Assembly: GCA_900545745.1 (NCBI GenBank)
Contig: URAD01000056.1
Coordinates: forward strand, 1 to 5,006
Reading direction: 5' to 3'
Length of the DNA: 5,006 bases
Source of the DNA: an uncultured Collinsella sp.
GTDB taxonomy: Bacteria > Actinomycetota > Coriobacteriia > Coriobacteriales > Coriobacteriaceae
A program made the translations under genes and the position numbers. The notes below the pieces were generated by a model, which saw only the letters and a list, made by a program, of their open reading frames with translations, was not told where the DNA came from and searched no databases. This document shows, one piece after another, positions 1-5,006 of the stretch. Each line of letters opens with the position of its first letter. The first letter of the stretch is position 1.

Positions 1-9
1 GCTTTTGAC

Positions 10-15
10 AAGGAG
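10..15 (+). promoter_or_regulatory. Ribosome binding site of glf
   Basis: AAGGAG lies 5 nt before the ATG at position 21. It decides the glf start in favour of this ATG over the in-frame ATG at 72, which sits directly before the FAD-binding glycine motif and has no comparable site upstream. Confidence 0.8.
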
Positions 16-20
16 TATCG

Positions 21-1223
21 ATGCAGATTACCTCAGGCCTGCCTGAAGGCTTTAACGCCGGCGCGTACGACATGATTGTCGTCGGTGCTGGATATGCCGG
101 TGCCGTTTGCGCCCGCCGTCTTGCCGAGACCATCGGCTATCGTGTTGCCGTTTTGGAGCGCCGTAGCCACATTGCGGGCAATGCCTATGACTGCACTGAC
201 GAGGCCGGAATCCTGATCCACGAGTACGGTCCGCATATCTATCACACCTTTAACGAGCGCGTGCACAATTTCCTGTCGCGCTTTACCAAGTGGACGGATT
301 ATCAGCACAAGGTGCTCGCCAACATCAACGGTACCCTTATGCCCGTGCCCTTCAACCATGCGAGTCTCAAGCTCGCCTTTGGTGACGAGCGCGGCGAGGA
401 GCTGTATCAGAAGCTCGTGGAGACCTTTGGCAAGGATGTCAAGGTGCCCATTATGGAGCTGCGTAAGAAGAACGACCCGGATCTTGCCGAGGTCGCCGAT
501 TACGTCTACGAGAACGTCTTTTTGCATTACACCATGAAGCAGTGGGGCCAGACGCCCGATCAGATCGACCCCTCGATCACCGGCCGCGTTCCCGTCTTTG
601 TGGGCGATGATGACCGCTACTTCCCGCAAGCTCCCTTCCAGGGCATGCCGCAGGAGGGCTACACGGCGCTCTTTGAGCACATGCTCGACCACGACCTGAT
701 CGACGTGTTCTGCGACGTGGACGCCCGCGATCTCTTTGAGATCGACGAGACCACCGTCAAGATCGACGGCAAGGTCTATGGTGGCGAGATTGTCTATACC
801 GGTCCACTCGACGAGCTGTTCAACCTCGACTTGGGTGCGTTGCCGTACCGCACGCTCGATATGAAGTTCGAGACGCTCGATACGGACCAGTTCCAGCCCG
901 TGGGCACCGTCAACTACACCACGAGCGAGGACTACACGCGTATCACCGAGTTCAAGAACATGACCGGTCAGGTCCTGCCCGGCAAGACCACCATCATGAA
1001 GGAGTACTCCAAGGCCTATACGCCCGGCTCGGGCGAGACGCCGTACTACGCCATTCTTGAGCCCGAGAACCGTGAGCTCTATGAGCGCTATCTTGAGCGC
1101 GTCCAGAACCTGACGAACTTCCACCCGGTGGGTCGTCTGGCCGAGTATCGTTACTACGATATGGACGCCGTGACCAATTCCGCCCTCGATCTTTCGGATG
1201 AGATTATCGCCTGCCATGCATAA
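21..1223 (+). CDS. glf: UDP-galactopyranose mutase
   Basis: This flavoenzyme converts UDP-galactopyranose to UDP-galactofuranose in the cytoplasm, the precursor for galactofuranose in cell-surface glycans. The 400-residue product is about the usual family length. The FAD-binding motif GAGYAG is at residues 22-27 and is preceded by a short extra N-terminus of about 15 residues. Family signatures follow in order: GPHIYHT (70-76), PVPFN (108-112), YTMKQWG (170-176), the arginine of TGRVPV (R189), Y200 in DDDRYFP, YTRITEFK around R307, PYY (341-343) and GRLAEYRYYDMD (371-382). By spacing, W175, R189 and Y200 match W160, R174 and Y185 of the Klebsiella enzyme, and Y378 and D380 match its Y349 and D351. 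All substrate-binding residues that I can place are present, so it should be active. The 3' end overlaps the following glycosyltransferase gene by 8 bp, which implies co-transcription. The promoter lies outside the window. Confidence 0.97.
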   Translation: MQITSGLPEGFNAGAYDMIVVGAGYAGAVCARRLAETIGYRVAVLERRSHIAGNAYDCTDEAGILIHEYGPHIYHTFNERVHNFLSRFTKWTDYQHKVLANINGTLMPVPFNHASLKLAFGDERGEELYQKLVETFGKDVKVPIMELRKKNDPDLAEVADYVYENVFLHYTMKQWGQTPDQIDPSITGRVPVFVGDDDRYFPQAPFQGMPQEGYTALFEHMLDHDLIDVFCDVDARDLFEIDETTVKIDGKVYGGEIVYTGPLDELFNLDLGALPYRTLDMKFETLDTDQFQPVGTVNYTTSEDYTRITEFKNMTGQVLPGKTTIMKEYSKAYTPGSGETPYYAILEPENRELYERYLERVQNLTNFHPVGRLAEYRYYDMDAVTNSALDLSDEIIACHA

Positions 1224-2247
1224 AGTCATAACATTCGGTATTCCCTCGTATAACGCCGCCAAGGACATGGACCATTGCATCACCTCCATCTTGGAGGGGA
1301 GCAATTACGCCACCGATATCGAGATTATCGTGGTGGACGACGGCTCCAAGGACGAGACGGCCGCCAAGGCCGACGAGTGGGAGGCGCGTTATCCCGGTAT
1401 CATTCGCGCGGTACACCAGGAGAACGGCGGCCACGGTATTGCCGTCCTTTCGGGTCTGCGCGAGGCACAGGGCACTTACTACAAGGTCGTCGACTCGGAC
1501 GACTGGCTCGACGCTGCGGCTCTTTCGACTATGCTGTCGATTCTGCGTGGCTTTGAAGAGCGCGATCAGCGCGTTGACCTGTTTATCTCGAACTACGTGT
1601 ACGAGAAGGTTTACGAGGGCACGCATACCGCTATTGGCTACAAATTTGCCCTGCCGCGCAAAAAGATCTTTTCCTGGGATCAGATCGGTCATTTCCGCCT
1701 GGACCAGAACCTACTCATGCACAGCCTGTGCTATCGCACGGATGTGCTGCGCGAGTCCAACCTTCCCATGCCGCCGCACACGTTCTATGTGGACAACATC
1801 TACGCCTATGTGCCGTTGCCGCGTTGCAAGACCATGTACTACGCCGACATCGACCTCTATCGCTACTTTATCGGTCGCGAGGGCCAGAGTGTCAACGAGG
1901 CCACGATGGTCAAGCGTCTGGACCAGCAGTTCCGTGTTACGCGTATCATGATGGAGTCGTACCACCTGTACAGCGATGTCGAGTCGTCGCGCCTGCGTTC
2001 GTACATGATGGGCTACTTCACCATGATGATGGCGATCTGCTCGGTTCTCACCAAGCTTTCTGAGGAAGATTGCGCCGACGAGCGCCTAAAGACGCTGTGG
2101 AATGATTTGAAGGCCTACGACGAGCGCATGTATCGTCGTGCCCGCTACGGCGTGGTCGGGTTCTTCACCAATCTGCGCGGACGGGCCGGAGACAAAACCA
2201 CACTCGGCCTATACCGTCTTGCCTCAAAGATCTTCAAATTCAACTAG
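1216..2247 (+). CDS. Family 2 glycosyltransferase
   Basis: A GT-A fold glycosyltransferase of 343 residues, probably cytoplasmic or peripheral to the membrane because no membrane span is visible. From the chosen start the motifs are PSYNA (10-14), the nucleotide-sugar site VVDDGS (39-44), QENGGHG (68-74) and the metal-binding DSDD (93-96). A conserved-looking FYVDNIYAY stretch lies near the middle and may carry the catalytic acid, but I cannot prove that. The C-terminal half is basic and ends in an amphipathic YRLASKIFKFN. I chose the ATG at 1216 because the protein then begins right at the first beta strand (MHKVITFGIPSYN), and the 8-bp overlap with glf suggests translational coupling. An in-frame ATG at 1198 would add six residues; GGATGAG at 1196-1202 is a weak, distant ribosome site. 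Next to glf it probably works on a surface polysaccharide. Donor and acceptor are unknown, and galactofuranosyl transfer is only a contextual guess. Confidence 0.9.
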   Translation: MHKVITFGIPSYNAAKDMDHCITSILEGSNYATDIEIIVVDDGSKDETAAKADEWEARYPGIIRAVHQENGGHGIAVLSGLREAQGTYYKVVDSDDWLDAAALSTMLSILRGFEERDQRVDLFISNYVYEKVYEGTHTAIGYKFALPRKKIFSWDQIGHFRLDQNLLMHSLCYRTDVLRESNLPMPPHTFYVDNIYAYVPLPRCKTMYYADIDLYRYFIGREGQSVNEATMVKRLDQQFRVTRIMMESYHLYSDVESSRLRSYMMGYFTMMMAICSVLTKLSEEDCADERLKTLWNDLKAYDERMYRRARYGVVGFFTNLRGRAGDKTTLGLYRLASKIFKFN

Positions 2248-2279
2248 CTGCCGAGTAATCGCTGCTGATAGGTTGACTG

Positions 2280-2389
2280 GGCCCCTTGGCCTTTAGTTTG
2301 CTACTGCGAACAGTCCTGCTCGCACGGAAAGCACATTAAGTGCTTTCCGGCTCGTGCGGAACTTGTATCAAACTAAAGGCCAAGGGGCC
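2280..2389 (+). repeat. Nested palindromic element E1
   Basis: A 110-bp structure that begins 32 bp after the glycosyltransferase stop codon. The outer arms 2280-2300 and 2369-2389 are perfect 21-bp inverted repeats. Inside them are a bulged stem, AGTCC (2312-2316) with GGAACT (2358-2363, one extra A), then GCAC (2322-2325) with GTGC (2354-2357), and then the apical hairpin GGAAAGCAC-ATTAA-GTGCTTTCC (2326-2348). The core shares GTTTGCT, ACAGTCCT, CACATTAAGTG, TGCGGAACT and CAAAC, in that order, with the reverse complement of E2. The arms are different in sequence from those of E2. The element is read in the same direction as the glycosyltransferase. It could be a 3'-UTR RNA structure, a terminator module or a small non-autonomous mobile element. 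No transposase or clear target duplication is visible. Confidence 0.85.
2326..2348 (+). terminator. Apical hairpin of E1, possible terminator
   Basis: A 9-bp stem GGAAAGCAC / GTGCTTTCC with an ATTAA loop, about 80 bp after the glycosyltransferase stop. No T-run follows the stem, only the TTT inside its own 3' arm, so it is not a canonical intrinsic terminator. Its place between convergent genes and its counterpart in E2 are the main arguments for a 3'-end role. Confidence 0.35.
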
Positions 2390-2414
2390 TCTGCTATAAG
2401 AATCGATTGTCAGG

Positions 2415-2465
2415 TTATTTGAATTTGAAGATCTTCGACGCGCGGTACACAGGGGCCTGGGCTGA
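2415..2465 (-). pseudogene. Relic of a glycosyltransferase C-terminus
   Basis: On the minus strand this stretch reads S-A-Q-A-P-V-YRASKIFKFK followed by TAA (2415-2417). It resembles the end of the upstream glycosyltransferase, YRLASKIFKFN followed by TAG, with one codon missing. At base level 2419-2435 is a perfect 17-bp inverted copy of 2227-2243. Partial similarity continues past the two stop codons: AATCG and TATAG occur at matching places on each side. No glycosyltransferase body lies upstream on the minus strand, because E2 and the peptidase gene occupy that space. I infer the surviving tail of a deleted, convergent paralogue; an inverted duplication of the live gene's end is the alternative. 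It is too short to encode anything useful now. Confidence 0.4.
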
Positions 2466-2482
2466 AAAAATATTAGTTGGTA

Positions 2483-2611
2483 GTCGGTCGGAGGCGGGCG
2501 GGCATTACGTTTGTCGCGAGTTCCGCATGCAAAGAAGGCCACTTAATGTGGCCTTCGTCTTGCATAGGACTGTAGAGCAGCAAACGTAATGCCCGCCCGC
2601 CTCCGACCGAC
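2483..2611 (-). repeat. Nested palindromic element E2
   Basis: A 129-bp structure 12 bp beyond the stop codon of the P1 peptidase gene. The outer arms 2483-2513 and 2581-2611 are perfect 31-bp inverted repeats, GC-rich and themselves built of short repeats (GTCGGTCGG, GGCGGGCGGGC). Inside are AGTTCC (2519-2524, one extra T) with GGACT (2567-2571), ATGCAA (2527-2532) with TTGCAT (2560-2565), and the apical hairpin GAAGGCCAC-TTAAT-GTGGCCTTC (2534-2556). Read on the minus strand it carries the same ordered core motifs as E1 and the same ATTAA loop. The spacing between the outer arms is nearly equal (67 bp against 68 bp in E1). It lies in the peptidase's direction of transcription. A TTTTTT run on the minus strand (2465-2470) comes 12 bp after the end of the arm, too far for a classical terminator tail. 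Confidence 0.87.
2531..2556 (-). terminator. Apical hairpin of E2, possible terminator
   Basis: On the minus strand GAAGGCCAC-ATTAA-GTGGCCTTC is followed by TTT and then GC. This is a compact GC-rich stem with a short U-rich tail about 70 bp after the peptidase stop codon. It is the most terminator-like part of the spacer, although the U tract is short and interrupted. Confidence 0.45.
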
Positions 2612-2623
2612 GGTCGAGTGAGA

Positions 2624-3625
2624 TTACTTCGCAGCACCTGGGATTCCGTGGGAGGTTTTGGCGGTTTTGGCTCCGTTTACGATGGCGGTTTCCAGGGCCC
2701 TTACGGCGAGCATGCCCAGCAGGTCTAGGGGAACGGTGGCGCTTGCCTGGGCGCCCAGTTTGCCGCTGGCGAGGGTGTAGATAGTGTCGCCGTCGTTGGT
2801 GGTGTGCGTGGGACGGATGGCGTGTGCGTAGGCGTCTGCAGCCATCTGGGAGACCTTGGTGGCTTGTGCCTTAGTGAGTTCCACGTTGGTGACGATGCAG
2901 CTGATGGTGGTGTTGGTGCGGTCGAGCGGCATCTGCATGGATCCGGCGGCGGCAAAGGCTGCGAGTTCCATGTCGACGATCTGGTCGCTATCGGCTGCGG
3001 CGCGCATACCGGCGACCCACTCGCCGGTGAAGGGGTCGACAACGTTGCCGCAGGCGTTGACCGAGACCACGGCGCCCACCTTGATGGGGCCGAGCGCCAC
3101 GGCGGCAGCGCCAAGGCCGGCCTTCATGCAGGTAGCGGGGCCCATGAGCTTACCCACGGTAGCGCCCGTGCCGGCGCCTACGTTGCCCTGTTCGAGCTTG
3201 GTGGGGGTGTTGTCGAGTGCTTCGCGCACGGCGGCGATGCCGGCCTCAATGTCGGGGCGAACGGTGGGGTTACCAAAGGCGAGGTCGAAGATACAGCTCG
3301 AGCACACGATAGGCACCTGCGTGGGGCCGACGGGAAGGCCGATGCCGCGGCTCTCAAGCTCGCGAGCGACGCCGCTTGCAGCCTCGAGGCCAAAGGCCGA
3401 TCCGCCCGAAAGGCAGACGGCGTGGACCTTGTCGACGGTGTTCTCAGGTCGCAGCAGGTCGGTTTCGCGCGAAGCGGGAGCACCGCCGCGAACGTCAACA
3501 CCGCCGGTGGCGCCCTCGGGTGCCACGATTACGGTGCAACCGGTGCCGGCCTCCTCGTCCGTATAGTTGCCATAGCAAAAGCCATCGACATCGCAGACGT
3601 CAATGGCCTCGAGCAGTGTATCCAT
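2624..3625 (-). CDS. P1 family peptidase, DmpA/NylC-type Ntn hydrolase
   Basis: A 333-residue amide hydrolase of the superfamily that includes the aminopeptidase DmpA, beta-aminopeptidases and the nylon-oligomer hydrolase NylC. Members cut themselves once to expose an N-terminal Ser or Thr nucleophile. Here LDRTNTTI (234-241) is the expected site, with cleavage between N238 and T239 giving chains of about 238 and 95 residues. D278 and D280 in NDGDT lie 39 and 41 residues after T239, the same spacing as D306 and D308 after T267 in NylC. K159 (GATVGK) and N190 (VNACGN) may match NylC K189 and N219. Other family features are LSGGSAFGLEAASGV (72-86) and GNVGAGTGATVG (147-158). There are nine cysteines, including CSSC at 108-111, and no signal peptide or membrane span, so it is probably cytoplasmic. 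AGGAG in AGGAGT (3631-3636 on the opposite strand) supports the start. The natural substrate is unknown and NylC-like activity should not be assumed. Confidence 0.92.
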   Translation of the reverse strand: MDTLLEAIDVCDVDGFCYGNYTDEEAGTGCTVIVAPEGATGGVDVRGGAPASRETDLLRPENTVDKVHAVCLSGGSAFGLEAASGVARELESRGIGLPVGPTQVPIVCSSCIFDLAFGNPTVRPDIEAGIAAVREALDNTPTKLEQGNVGAGTGATVGKLMGPATCMKAGLGAAAVALGPIKVGAVVSVNACGNVVDPFTGEWVAGMRAAADSDQIVDMELAAFAAAGSMQMPLDRTNTTISCIVTNVELTKAQATKVSQMAADAYAHAIRPTHTTNDGDTIYTLASGKLGAQASATVPLDLLGMLAVRALETAIVNGAKTAKTSHGIPGAAK

Positions 3626-3630
3626 GTTTA

Positions 3631-3636
3631 ACTCCT
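3631..3636 (-). promoter_or_regulatory. Ribosome binding site of the P1 peptidase
   Basis: The minus strand reads AGGAGT ending 5 nt before the ATG at 3625. This independent strong site shows that the gene does not rely on coupling to maf. Confidence 0.75.
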
Positions 3637-3685
3637 ATCGGTTTTCCGCCGCGCCTTGTGCCCGGTCGGGATCCGTACGGTACGC

Positions 3686-3718
3686 CAAAATTGTAGGCGC
3701 TGGGGGACACCCGGCGCC
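3686..3718 (-). terminator. Possible intrinsic terminator after maf
   Basis: Eight bases beyond the maf stop codon the minus strand forms GGCGC-C-GGG, loop TGTCC, CCC-A-GCGCC: eight GC pairs with one C/A mismatch. It is followed by TACAATTTT, a modest U-rich tail. It would end the DJ-1/maf transcript before the peptidase gene. The tail is imperfect, and TACAAT could equally be a -10 box for the peptidase, but I see no matching -35. Confidence 0.45.
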
Positions 3719-3726
3719 AGATGCAA

Positions 3727-4308
3727 TTACGAGAGTTTTTGAATGGCACGTGCGACGCGGGCGATGGGTAGGCCCACCACGTTATAGAAGTCGCCCGAAA
3801 TATCGTTCACGAGCATGCGGCCGCCTGTGCCCTGGATGCCGTAGGCGCCTGCCTTATCCATGGGCTCACCCGAGGCAACGTAGTGCTCGATCTGCTCGTC
3901 GGTGAGCTCGTAGAACGTCACGTTGGTCACATCGACAAAGGACAGGCTCTCGGCGGCATGCGGGGCGGCCGTATCGCCTGCCTTAACGATGCAGACGCCG
4001 GTTGCGACCTGGTGCGTGCGGCCCGAAAGCTCACGGAGCATGGTGCGCGCCTCGTCCTCGATTGCTGGCTTGCCCAGAATCTTGCCGTCAAAGGTGACGA
4101 TGGTGTCGGCCGCGACCGTCAGCTCATTGGGTTCGGCATACTCGGCAGCAACGGCAGCCGCCTTGGCGCGTGCCAAGCGCTCGACAAGCGTGAGCGGGGC
4201 CTCGCCATCAAAGGGCGTTTCGTCGATATCCGCGGGAATCACGCGAATGTTGTAGCCTGCCTCGCGCATCAACTCGATGCGGCGCGGCGATTGCGAAGCC
4301 AAAATCAT
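3727..4308 (-). CDS. maf: Maf nucleoside triphosphate pyrophosphatase
   Basis: This is a 193-residue Maf/HAM1-fold house-cleaning enzyme that hydrolyses selected nucleotides to monophosphates and keeps modified bases out of nucleic acids; Maf proteins are also linked to septum inhibition in Bacillus. Signatures: SQSPRR (5-10), AADT (66-69, D68 likely catalytic), GKP (79-81), SGRTHQVATGV (95-105), DKAGAYGIQG (151-160) and GDFYNVVGLP (172-181). The DKAGAYGIQG form is typical of the dTTP/UTP-type branch (E. coli YhdE, B. subtilis Maf) rather than the m7GTP-type YceF branch; this assignment rests on motif appearance. Length is normal. The start codon overlaps the upstream DJ-1 gene's stop codon as ATGA (4305-4308), implying translational coupling. 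A GAGGG about 10 nt upstream is a weak ribosome site. Confidence 0.96.
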   Translation of the reverse strand: MILASQSPRRIELMREAGYNIRVIPADIDETPFDGEAPLTLVERLARAKAAAVAAEYAEPNELTVAADTIVTFDGKILGKPAIEDEARTMLRELSGRTHQVATGVCIVKAGDTAAPHAAESLSFVDVTNVTFYELTDEQIEHYVASGEPMDKAGAYGIQGTGGRMLVNDISGDFYNVVGLPIARVARAIQKLS

Positions 4309-4847
4309 AGTTGGATGCCCTCGGCGACCTTCTCGACGGCCTTGTCGCCGGCGAGCGTGCGCAGCAGCTCAAGCGCAAAGGGGAGCGACTGGGCCATGCC
4401 GCTGGCGGTGATGATGTTGCCGTCTTGCGTAACCTTCTCGCCGGTATAGGCGCCTTCGGGGAAGCTTTTCTCAAAGCCAGGGAAGCACGTGGCATGGCGT
4501 CCCTCGAGCAGGTCGAGCTCGCCCAGGATAAACGGGGCGGCGCAGATGGCGGCGACGTACTTGGTCGCGGCGAACTCGCAGACCACGTCGCAGACGCGCT
4601 GATCGGCGCGCAGGTTGGTGGCACCGGGCAGGCCGCCGGGCAGCACGACGCAGTCGTACTCGTCAAAGTCAATCTCATCAAAGAGCGCATCGCAGGTCAC
4701 GGGGATCTGCAGCGAGCTTACGACCTCACGCGTGGGCATGATCGAGACGAGCGTGGCGCGCACGCCGCCGCGACGCATGACATCGACCATGGTCAAGCAT
4801 TCAATAGTTTCAAAGCCATCGGCGGCGAGAACGGCAACGCTGGGCAT
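4305..4847 (-). CDS. DJ-1/PfpI family protein (YajL-like)
   Basis: The 180-residue product has the flavodoxin-like DJ-1 fold of the class-I glutamine amidotransferase superfamily. The likely reactive cysteine is C102 in the nucleophile elbow AAICAAP (99-105), matching C106 of human DJ-1. E16 matches DJ-1 E18, the residue that stabilises that thiolate, and VDVMRRGG (21-28) and VVLPGG (67-72) are strongly conserved. The position of DJ-1 H126 appears to be F122 in TCFPG (120-124). Proposed roles in the family include oxidative-stress protection, chaperone and glyoxalase-type activity; which applies here cannot be told. I chose the ATG at 4847 because AAGGA stands 6 nt before it and the protein then starts at the first beta strand. 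An upstream in-frame ATG at 4871 would add eight residues (MPSMKGTL) and lacks a ribosome site. It is first in a coupled pair with maf. Confidence 0.93.
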   Translation of the reverse strand: MPSVAVLAADGFETIECLTMVDVMRRGGVRATLVSIMPTREVVSSLQIPVTCDALFDEIDFDEYDCVVLPGGLPGATNLRADQRVCDVVCEFAATKYVAAICAAPFILGELDLLEGRHATCFPGFEKSFPEGAYTGEKVTQDGNIITASGMAQSLPFALELLRTLAGDKAVEKVAEGIQL

Positions 4848-4853
4848 GAGGGT

Positions 4854-4858
4854 TCCTT
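4854..4858 (-). promoter_or_regulatory. Ribosome binding site of the DJ-1/PfpI gene
   Basis: AAGGA on the minus strand, 6 nt before the ATG at 4847. It decides between this start and the in-frame ATG at 4871. Confidence 0.75.
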
Positions 4859-4862
4859 TCAT

Positions 4863-4885
4863 AGACGGCATACAATTAGCCGTCT
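4863..4885. promoter_or_regulatory. Inverted repeat at the DJ-1 gene start, possible operator
   Basis: AGACGGC (4863-4869) and GCCGTCT (4879-4885) form a 7-bp inverted repeat around a 9-bp AT-rich centre. It covers the expected transcription start and touches the proposed -10 box. This is a place where a dimeric repressor could bind; it could also be a 5'-leader hairpin. No regulator gene is in view. Confidence 0.3.
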
Positions 4886-4912
4886 TATACCCCGAAGACC
4901 TCCGCTTGCCAC
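4884..4912 (-). promoter_or_regulatory. Candidate promoter of the DJ-1/maf operon
   Basis: On the minus strand GTGGCA (4907-4912, four of six consensus bases) and TATAAG (4884-4889, five of six) are 17 bp apart. That is normal sigma-A spacing and would give a leader of about 30 nt before the ATG at 4847. Found by eye only. Confidence 0.35.
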
Positions 4913-5006
4913 GCTCGATTTCCCAATGTTTAAAAAGGGACGGGGATTAAATAAGGCTCTGTTAGACCAGGATTGACATGCCGACCTGCCGGCTAACTCG
5001 CCGTCT
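4913..5006. other. Window-edge region without a supported gene
   Basis: This stretch holds a purine-rich run (AAAAAGGGACGGGG, 4932-4945) and a TTGACA (4973-4978) on the plus strand. Two partial frames touch the edge. One on the plus strand starts at ATG 4978 with AGGA 5 nt before it (MPTCRLTRR, open to the edge). One on the minus strand would be a gene tail ending at TAA 4962-4964 (RRRVSRQVGMSILV). They exclude each other and both are too short to judge, so I call neither. Confidence 0.4.

Noticed and set aside
1198..1215. Earlier start for the glycosyltransferase at ATG 1198
   Set aside because: The six added residues (MRLSPA) precede the normal first beta strand and no ribosome site stands before it.
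33..1304. 423-codon open frame antisense to glf
   Set aside because: It mirrors the strong glf codon pattern in a high-GC genome. The translation is rich in L, V, H and G without any domain, while glf has full family signatures.
2336..2589. Small open frames inside the spacer (68 codons on minus, 60 on plus)
   Set aside because: They run across the palindromic elements, have no good ribosome site, and their products change character with the palindrome arms.
2280..2611. CRISPR array or insertion sequence
   Set aside because: There are only two copies, inverted, with different arms and no regular spacers. No transposase gene or clear target-site duplication is present.
2804..3631. 275-codon and other plus-strand open frames over the peptidase gene
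   Set aside because: They are shadows of the P1 gene; their low-complexity Gly/Ala/Ser products match no family.
4311..4976. 221-codon plus-strand open frame over the DJ-1 gene
   Set aside because: It is antisense to a gene with clear catalytic motifs and its translation has no recognisable domain.
4973..5001. Plus-strand promoter starting with TTGACA
   Set aside because: The bases about 17 bp downstream (ACTCGC) do not resemble a -10 box, and the window ends soon after.

Overview
The window looks like chromosomal DNA from a high-GC Gram-positive gut actinobacterium. A Coriobacteriia member such as Collinsella is my best guess, from codon use, gene content and intergenic style; this is inference, since there is no rRNA or other phylogenetic marker here. 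Five protein genes are well supported.

Left part (+ strand, 21-2247): glf, a complete UDP-galactopyranose mutase, overlaps by 8 bp a family-2 glycosyltransferase. Together they look like the end of a cell-surface polysaccharide cluster: the mutase supplies UDP-galactofuranose and the transferase adds a sugar to a glycan. Whether that sugar is galactofuranose is not shown by the sequence.

Middle (2248-2623): a 376-bp spacer between convergent genes. It holds two nested palindromic elements, E1 (2280-2389) and E2 (2483-2611). They are two copies of one family in opposite orientation. Each sits just after the stop codon of the nearest gene and points in that gene's direction of transcription. 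The outer arms are perfectly complementary within each copy (21 and 31 bp), but their sequences are almost unrelated between copies. The inner core shares several motifs and a hairpin whose paired positions co-vary. Between E1 and E2 is a short inverted copy of the glycosyltransferase 3' end, possibly the relic of a second glycosyltransferase gene.

Right part (- strand, 4847 down to 2624): a DJ-1/PfpI-family gene, then maf joined to it by an ATGA overlap, then after 101 bp a P1-family (DmpA/NylC-type) self-cleaving Ntn hydrolase with its own ribosome site. A GC hairpin after maf may separate the third gene transcriptionally. The first two are probably stress or house-cleaning functions.

The last 160 bp (4848-5006) hold the likely promoter of the DJ-1 gene and no gene that can be firmly supported. 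The most unusual content is the E1/E2 element pair and the tail relic between them.
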